Below are positions 59,652-64,000 of a stretch of DNA of 64,000 nt, in pieces; position 1 is the first letter of the stretch; each line of letters starts with the position of its first letter. The notes beneath the pieces are model-generated. The model was not told the DNA's origin, did not search any database, and saw only the letters and a list, made by a program, of their open reading frames with translations. The position numbers were made by a program, and so were the translations under genes. The DNA comes from Ancylobacter aquaticus (lineage in GTDB: Bacteria > Pseudomonadota > Alphaproteobacteria > Rhizobiales > Xanthobacteraceae): positions 930,001-994,000 of the forward strand of contig NZ_SMFY01000002.1 of NCBI RefSeq assembly GCF_004339465.1, read 5' to 3'.

Positions 59652-60896
59652 ATGAGGCGGAATGATACGGGAAGACGCGAGACTGCAAGTTACAGCACTG
59701 CACATCGCGAAACTGCAAAACATGGATTGGCTCTGCTCAGCACCGGCTTTCTCGCCGCGTGCCTGGTGATGGCGACAGCCCCTGCGGAAGCGCGGCTGGG
59801 CGGCCTCGGCGGCGGAAACCGGGGCGGCGATAGCGGCTCCTCAGCCGGCGGCACGAGCGGCAGCAAAAGCGGCGGTTCGAGCGCCAGCCGGAGCAGCCGC
59901 GGCAACAGCGGCGGGATCGGCGGCTCGGTCGGACGGGCCGCCTCCGGCCTCGGTCGCTCGGTCGGCGGTGCCGTTTCCGGCGCGGGCCGGGCCGCGGGCG
60001 GCGCGCTCTCCGGCGTCGGTGCCGGCGTCAGCCGGGCCGGCAATGCCGCCAGCGCGAGCGCCGGCGGTAGCGGGCTCGGAGGCGCGGTTGGCGGCGCGGT
60101 GAGCGGCGTCGGCGGCGCCGTGTCGGGTGTCGGGAGCGGTGTCTCCGGCGCCACGAGCGGGCTCGGTAGCAGCCTCGGCAGCGGCATCGGCAGCGGCATC
60201 GGCTCGACGGTCGGCAGTGTCGGCGCGCCGTCCGGCCGGCCCGCGCGCGGCGACGCCACCACCTCCGTCACCGGACGGGCGCCGATGGCCGCGAATGTGG
60301 TCGGCGTGCAGATCGAATTGCTCAAGCCCGCCCAGCGCCCGCTCGGCGTCGGCCGCAGAGCCAACGGCAACATCGCCGATGTGAACGCAAGCGTCCTCGG
60401 CCGGCGCGGCATCAATGCCGATGTCGCCGTCGGCTCCTCGCGCCAGCGTCCGGTCGGCGTCGATGCGCGGGTGGGTGCGCTGGGGCCGCGCGGTCTCAAC
60501 AGCAACAACAGCGCAACCATCGGCGGCGCTCAGGCGGTTGATGTGGAGAGCCGCACCACGCTGGGCGGTCCGCGCGGCGTGCGCGCCAATGCCGATATTG
60601 ATGTCGGCGGCCAGAACACGGCGGCGGTGGGCGTCGACATCGGCATCGGCGGCCCCGGTGGCCCCGGCGGGCCCGGAGGTCCGGGCGGCCCTGGTGGGCC
60701 GGGCGGTCCCGGCGGCCCCGGTGGGCCGGGCACCCCGGGTGGCCCTTCGGCCGGCGGCCCCTCGGCCGCGCCGGGCGGCGCGGTCGGCGGCTCCGACATG
60801 GCGGCGAAGAAGACTCGCTGCGCCGGCGTGCTGTCCGAACCCCGCGCGTATGATTCCGGCATCGTCGCGCTCTGCCGCGATCTCGTCGACGGCTAA
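59652..60896 (+). CDS. Exported glycine/serine-rich protein with collagen-like GPG repeats
   Basis: The 414-residue product is preceded by GGGAG about 8 bp before ATG 59652. A cationic leader and hydrophobic core (GLALLSTGFLAACLVMATAP, ending near AEA) indicate export. Residues 48-200 are almost entirely Gly, Ser and Ala with GGAVSGVG-type repeats. Residues 200-330 form a more ordered segment (VGVQIELLKPAQRPLGVGRR), and 334-365 a run of Gly-Pro-Gly-Gly repeats like a short collagen segment. The last 40 residues hold two Cys (TRCAGVL, ALCRDL). It is a plausible surface, matrix or amyloid-like protein; no family assigned. Confidence 0.72.
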   Translation: MRRNDTGRRETASYSTAHRETAKHGLALLSTGFLAACLVMATAPAEARLGGLGGGNRGGDSGSSAGGTSGSKSGGSSASRSSRGNSGGIGGSVGRAASGLGRSVGGAVSGAGRAAGGALSGVGAGVSRAGNAASASAGGSGLGGAVGGAVSGVGGAVSGVGSGVSGATSGLGSSLGSGIGSGIGSTVGSVGAPSGRPARGDATTSVTGRAPMAANVVGVQIELLKPAQRPLGVGRRANGNIADVNASVLGRRGINADVAVGSSRQRPVGVDARVGALGPRGLNSNNSATIGGAQAVDVESRTTLGGPRGVRANADIDVGGQNTAAVGVDIGIGGPGGPGGPGGPGGPGGPGGPGGPGGPGTPGGPSAGGPSAAPGGAVGGSDMAAKKTRCAGVLSEPRAYDSGIVALCRDLVDG

Positions 60897-60915
60897 TTCC
60901 GACACACTCTGAAGG

Positions 60916-60948
60916 GGCCGTCCCGGCAGCATTCCGGGACGGCCTTTT
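60916..60948 (+). terminator. Intrinsic terminator after the glycine-rich gene
   Basis: GGCCGTCCCGG (60916-60926) pairs with CCGGGACGGCC (60934-60944) over a 7-nt loop, followed by TTTT. Confidence 0.85.
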
Positions 60949-61066
60949 CGCGTTCTCCCATTATAAAGAGCGCACCCGCCAAACTTCATGGCGGACGCTA
61001 CGGAACGTCTTTGCACCGCCGCGATTGCAGGGGAGTATCCAGTGGCTTCCCCAACCCGGTTCCCCC

Positions 61067-62038
61067 ATGGCCCAGCTCCTCGTCCTTTTGAACGCCAATG
61101 CCGGCACGCTGCTCGACCGCGACGCGGAGGAGGTGCGCCGACACATTGCCGATGCGCTGGACGGCGGCGGGCGAACCGTCGAGGTGCGCCTGCTGCGCGG
61201 CAAGGAGCTTGTAAAGGCCATCCGGGCGTCGGGCACGGGCGAACATGGCACCGTCATTGTCGGTGGCGGCGACGGCAGCGTCAGCCTGGCGGTACAGAGC
61301 CTGGAAGGCTCGGACAAGACGCTCGGCATCCTGCCGCTCGGCACGCTGAACCTGTTGGCCACAGATATCGGCATGCCGCGCGACCTCGACGCGGCGATCC
61401 GCGCGCTCAGCGAGGCGACGGTGGCGACGATCGACCTGGCGACGCTGAACGGGCGGCGCTTCCACACCATTTCCGGCATGGGCTTCTTCAGCCAAATGGC
61501 GCGCGCACGCGAAACCGCCCGGCGCTGGAAGCTCTGGCGCTTTCTCGCCGTCGCCCTCGCCGCGCTTTTTGCGCTGCGCCGCAGTGGACGATTCGAGCTT
61601 GACGTCACAGTGGATGGCACGCCGCACCATTTCCAGGCCTTCGCCACGCTCGTCTCGATCAACCGCTTCACCGGGCCGGGCTGGCGGCGCAGCCGGCTCG
61701 ACGAAGGGGTGCTCGAACTTCATGTCGCGGAGGATCGCGGCGGTCTTGCCCTGCTGAAGGCCGGCGCCGACATGGTGACGGACAATTGGCGCGACAATCC
61801 CGGCATCATCAGCCTGACCGGCCGGGAAATCGTGCTGCGGCGCGCCAATCGCGCCCGGGTATGGGTTTCGACCGATGGTGAGCTCGGCCGCGAGGAGATG
61901 CCGCTCACCTACAACATCGTGCCGCGCGGGCTGAAGGTCCTGATCCCGCCGCCCGCCGAGGGCGCCCCCGCCGTGGCCGTCGCCACCGAGGCGGCGACGA
62001 CGCATGCGAACGCGCTTCAGAGCGGCTCGATCTCGTAG
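61067..62038 (+). CDS. Diacylglycerol/lipid kinase family protein
   Basis: The 323-residue protein starts at ATG 61067. It has the DAGK-catalytic fold: LLVLLNANAGTLLDRDAEEV, the ATP-binding VGGGDGSVSLAVQSL and LPLGTLNLLATDIGMP (the GTxN motif). Such enzymes phosphorylate diacylglycerol, sphingosine-like or related lipids at the membrane; the substrate is unknown. The C-terminal 22 bp overlap the end of the convergent SIMPL gene. Confidence 0.9.
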   Translation: MAQLLVLLNANAGTLLDRDAEEVRRHIADALDGGGRTVEVRLLRGKELVKAIRASGTGEHGTVIVGGGDGSVSLAVQSLEGSDKTLGILPLGTLNLLATDIGMPRDLDAAIRALSEATVATIDLATLNGRRFHTISGMGFFSQMARARETARRWKLWRFLAVALAALFALRRSGRFELDVTVDGTPHHFQAFATLVSINRFTGPGWRRSRLDEGVLELHVAEDRGGLALLKAGADMVTDNWRDNPGIISLTGREIVLRRANRARVWVSTDGELGREEMPLTYNIVPRGLKVLIPPPAEGAPAVAVATEAATTHANALQSGSIS

Positions 62039-62751
62039 ACCACGGTGACACCGGCACGAACCTGCGTCTCGCCGGCCTCCACCGGCACCGAATCCATCTT
62101 CTCCGCCCGGGCCGCCATCATCATGCGCGGCATGGGCTGCGGACCGGCCTCGCTGGCAATCGACACCACCCGCACCAGCCGCACGCCGGCGGCCTGGGCG
62201 ATGATGTCGGCCTGATGCCGGGCGTCCTTCACCGCCTCGGCCCGGGCGGTGTCTTCCAGCCGGGCGGGATCGGCTATGTCGAAGGCGATGCCGCTGATCT
62301 GGTTGGCACCATTGGTGACGAGTTGGTCCAGCAGGTCGCCGAGCTTGCCGAGATCGCGCAGCCGCACGGTGACCGCATTGTTCACCTGGTAGGAGGCGAT
62401 ACGCAGCGGCTCGCCCTCCTTCTTCTGCGGGGCGTATTGCGGCTGCACCGAGAAGCCGGACGTGGAAATGTCGCGCGATTCGATGCCCGCCGTCCGAATC
62501 GCCTCGATCATCGTCGCCACGGCGGCGGAATTGGCGTCGAGCGCCTCGCGCGCTGTCTTGCCTTCGCTCACCACGCCGGACGTGAGGGTCGCCATGTCGG
62601 GCACCGCGCTGGCCAGGCCTTCGCCGGAGACCGAGAGCGTCGCCCGCCGGGCGTTAGGGGCGAGGTCCTGCGCGGCGAGCGGCGACAGGCTGGCGAACAA
62701 CCCGGCGGCACCGAGAAATGCAGCGCAAGCGGTGGCGCGGATGAGCTTCAT
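62017..62751 (-). CDS. Exported SIMPL-domain (DUF541) protein
   Basis: The 244-residue product has a signal peptide (MKLIRATACAAFLGAAGLFA, cut near LAAQD) and the SIMPL domain: TLSVSGEGLASAVPDMATLT, EALDANSAAVATMIEAIRTA, RDISTSGFSVQPQY and EDTARAEAVKDARHQADIIA. Proteins of this family (such as E. coli YggE) are periplasmic and linked to oxidative stress, mechanism unknown. The start is ATG 62751; its 3' end overlaps the lipid-kinase gene by 22 bp. Confidence 0.92.
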   Translation of the reverse strand: MKLIRATACAAFLGAAGLFASLSPLAAQDLAPNARRATLSVSGEGLASAVPDMATLTSGVVSEGKTAREALDANSAAVATMIEAIRTAGIESRDISTSGFSVQPQYAPQKKEGEPLRIASYQVNNAVTVRLRDLGKLGDLLDQLVTNGANQISGIAFDIADPARLEDTARAEAVKDARHQADIIAQAAGVRLVRVVSIASEAGPQPMPRMMMAARAEKMDSVPVEAGETQVRAGVTVVYEIEPL

Positions 62752-63165
62752 GTCTTTCACTTTCTTGCACTTTCTTGAAACTGCCGGGACAGGCGTGGAT
62801 CGGCCGGCACGCCCCTGAGCTGCCGCACTGACGATGCGGCACGCCAGAGCACCGCGCGAAGGCGGCGGGATTGCGGCGGCAGCGCCGACAACCGCTCTGA
62901 CAAGTGCTCTGGCGACCGCCCGACAACCGCTCCGGGACGTGTCGCTTCTCTCCCGCAGGCCGCGCCTGCAGGCGGCCACCCGCATGGCGGCAGCCGCCCC
63001 GCACCGAGCGGCAGCGGTTCGCACCCGCCCTGCGCACCCGGCCTCCCCCGCCGGATCGGCCCCGCCGCCCTCACGCCAAGGTGGACGGCCGACGCGACGT
63101 GGTTGGCGCGGACGCAACCCTTTGCTAGTTTCCCCCGCCCGCGCCGCTCCACAGCGCCGCCGGCC
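62752..63165. other. GC-rich intergenic region before the tRNA
   Basis: This stretch of 414 bp has only overlapping shadow frames with no recognisable protein. It contains repeated GACAACCGCTC elements near 62887-62935 and the probable tRNA promoter at its right end. Nothing else stands out. Confidence 0.5.
63103..63131 (+). promoter_or_regulatory. Possible tRNA promoter
   Basis: TTGGCG (63103-63108) and TAGTTT (63126-63131) with a 17-bp spacer lie 35 bp before the mature tRNA 5' end. The -35 resembles stable-RNA promoters; the -10 is weak. Confidence 0.4.
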
Positions 63166-63241
63166 GGGCCTGTAGCTCAATGGTTAGAGCCGACCGCTCA
63201 TAACGGTCTGGTTCCCGGTTCGAGTCCGGGCGGGCCCACCA
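63166..63241 (+). tRNA. tRNA with CAT anticodon (probably Ile2; elongator Met possible)
   Basis: The 76-nt cloverleaf has acceptor GGGCCTG pairing CGGGCCC, D arm around TAGCTCAATGGTTAGAGC, anticodon stem GACCG/CGGTC with loop CTCATAA, T arm CCGGG/CCCGG-like around GGTTCGAGTCC, and an encoded CCA. The short D loop is like tRNA-Ile2, whose C34 is modified to lysidine by TilS; elongator Met usually has one more base there. Confidence 0.95.
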
Positions 63242-63332
63242 ATCTTTTGAACGGTTTGCGGCTGGCGGCCAATCCCCGACCATCCGCAGCGCCAACGAAT
63301 CCGCCAATGAAACCCTCATTGCCCAGCAGCAG

Positions 63333-63587
63333 CTACGGCGTCTCACGCTTGAACTGTCGGCTGATTGAGCGATCGGTGCCGCACCAGGAATTGCTTTCCG
63401 CTGTGGATGCGAACGGAAACGGGCCGTCCGGCACACGCTCTCCGCAGGTCCGGCAGCGCATCCTGAGCAGGACGTCATGAATGGTCTCGCCGGGACGAGC
63501 GAGAAGCTCCATCGCGGCGGCGCGCACATAGACCGTGCGATGACCGCATCGACATTGAAATCCGACGAGAGGGCTCGGCTCGCTCAT
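63333..63587 (-). CDS. Small Cys-rich (zinc-ribbon-like) protein
   Basis: The 84-residue product starts at ATG 63587 (MSEPSPLVGFQCRCGHRTVY). Cys pairs CRC near residue 12-14 and CRTC near 45-48 are spaced like a zinc ribbon, and a final Cys is present (SWCGTDRS). I do not recognise a named family. It lies 92 bp after the tRNA on the opposite strand. The gene overlaps a preceding weak ORF in ATGA. Small zinc-ribbon proteins of this kind are common beside integrated elements, but none is seen here. Confidence 0.5.
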   Translation of the reverse strand: MSEPSPLVGFQCRCGHRTVYVRAAAMELLARPGETIHDVLLRMRCRTCGERVPDGPFPFASTAESNSWCGTDRSISRQFKRETP

Positions 63588-63907
63588 GCGAACATAGGAA
63601 GAACACCACCAGAATGAGTCAATGCCGCCGATGACGATTCAGCACGTCCGTGCTTCGAAGTGGTGACGTGCGGGCCGCATCTGTTACCCCGGAGCACCAT
63701 CTCGGCAGGCCGTTGCGAGCGGCGGCTTTGCGCCCTCATCTCGGTCATTGATCTGGCAACGGCCACGGCCCATAAGCGGACATCAGCGAGTTGGGACACG
63801 TTGGCACCTTCGCCAGAAGCGATCCTCATGTCCTGATAGTCGGGCAGCAGGACGAACGGTTGGTGCACATGCTGCGCACACGTCATGAGGGACTTGCGGG
63901 TAAGCAA
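63584..63907 (-). CDS. Doubtful ORF, 107 aa
   Basis: An open frame from ATG 63907 ends in an ATGA overlap with the zinc-ribbon-like gene. The predicted protein (LTRKSLMTCAQHVHQPFVLL) shows no domain that I recognise and is rich in Ser, Arg and Ala in its second half, as expected for a shadow frame. The coupling overlap is the only support. Confidence 0.25.
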   Translation of the reverse strand: MLTRKSLMTCAQHVHQPFVLLPDYQDMRIASGEGANVSQLADVRLWAVAVARSMTEMRAQSRRSQRPAEMVLRGNRCGPHVTTSKHGRAESSSAALTHSGGVLPMFA

Positions 63908-64000
63908 CCTACGCGTATTTCAACCCTAGATATTGATTCGGTCAGCCAGTCCACACTGAGACCTGGGACATCGCGATGCATCGGTCCGCAGAAATTATTG
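63908..64000. other. Right edge, nothing recognised
   Basis: The last 93 bp carry no feature I can support; a gene may begin beyond the edge. Confidence 0.4.

Noticed and set aside
59841..61016. Minus-strand open frame rich in Ala/Arg/Asp opposite the glycine-rich gene
   Set aside because: A mirror of Gly/Ala codons; the plus frame has a ribosome-binding site, signal peptide and terminator.
63242..63332. Duplicate tRNA 3' end (att site) near the tRNA
   Set aside because: No second copy of the T-arm/acceptor sequence could be found in the remaining window.

Overview
The window is one stretch of GC-rich chromosome from an alphaproteobacterium, most likely a member of the Hyphomicrobiales (Rhizobiales) close to Xanthobacteraceae such as Ancylobacter or Starkeya. 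That placement is inference from family content: LpcC/LpsB-type mannosyltransferase, ELM1-family protein, OpgC-type acyltransferase, DUF992 and DUF2380 proteins, and a DnaG that has lost most of its zinc ligands. Codon use is uniform except for one AT-rich gene at 20.2-20.7 kb. I see no rRNA, insertion sequence, prophage or CRISPR array. One tRNA gene lies at 63.2 kb.

Layout. 0-3.6 kb: methionine/one-carbon cluster on the minus strand (ArsR-methyltransferase regulator, metF, a small coiled-coil protein, and metH running off the left edge). 3.6-10.2 kb: trmO, an exported L,D-transpeptidase, a MOSC protein, an HdeD-like membrane protein, then an OpgC-like acyltransferase with two tandem exported SGNH proteins. 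10.2-16 kb: prmB, an MltB-type lytic transglycosylase, a VOC protein, tam and ettA. 16.2-20.1 kb: a tightly overlapping trehalose operon, otsB - GH15 hydrolase - otsA. 20.2-26.2 kb: the AT-rich orphan, an aldose-epimerase-like protein, an MFS transporter, small membrane proteins, a Tat-exported superoxide dismutase and an animal-type haem peroxidase.

26.3-33.3 kb: rpoD and dnaG (the macromolecular synthesis pair), an ArsR/AHSA1 pair with clear twin operators, azlCD, and a YqeY protein. 33.5-41.7 kb: carA, a DNA-repair cassette (HhH radical SAM protein plus a DUF4130-UdgX fusion), carB with a possible leader terminator, and greA. 41.7-45.8 kb: envelope glycan genes (lpsB; and on the other strand Lrp - GT8 - methyltransferase - ELM1, all translationally overlapping). 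46.1-51.9 kb: trxB-lysR, DUF2380, a candidate small RNA, msrP, DUF992 and an aspartate aminotransferase. 52-58.4 kb: GST, PQQ-type sugar dehydrogenase, DUF486, and an iron-uptake set (PKHD dioxygenase, TonB siderophore receptor, divergent Sel1 protein). 59.6-64 kb: an exported glycine-rich collagen-like protein, a lipid kinase, a SIMPL protein, the tRNA and a small zinc-ribbon-like protein.

Most genes here are core genes. The points that best repay a second look are the radical SAM/UdgX cassette between carA and carB, the catalytically degenerate SGNH protein beside an intact paralogue and OpgC, the twin ArsR operators with an apparently leaderless start, the orphan terminator and possible small RNA at 48.7-48.9 kb, and the AT-rich gene with a GC-rich 5' end.
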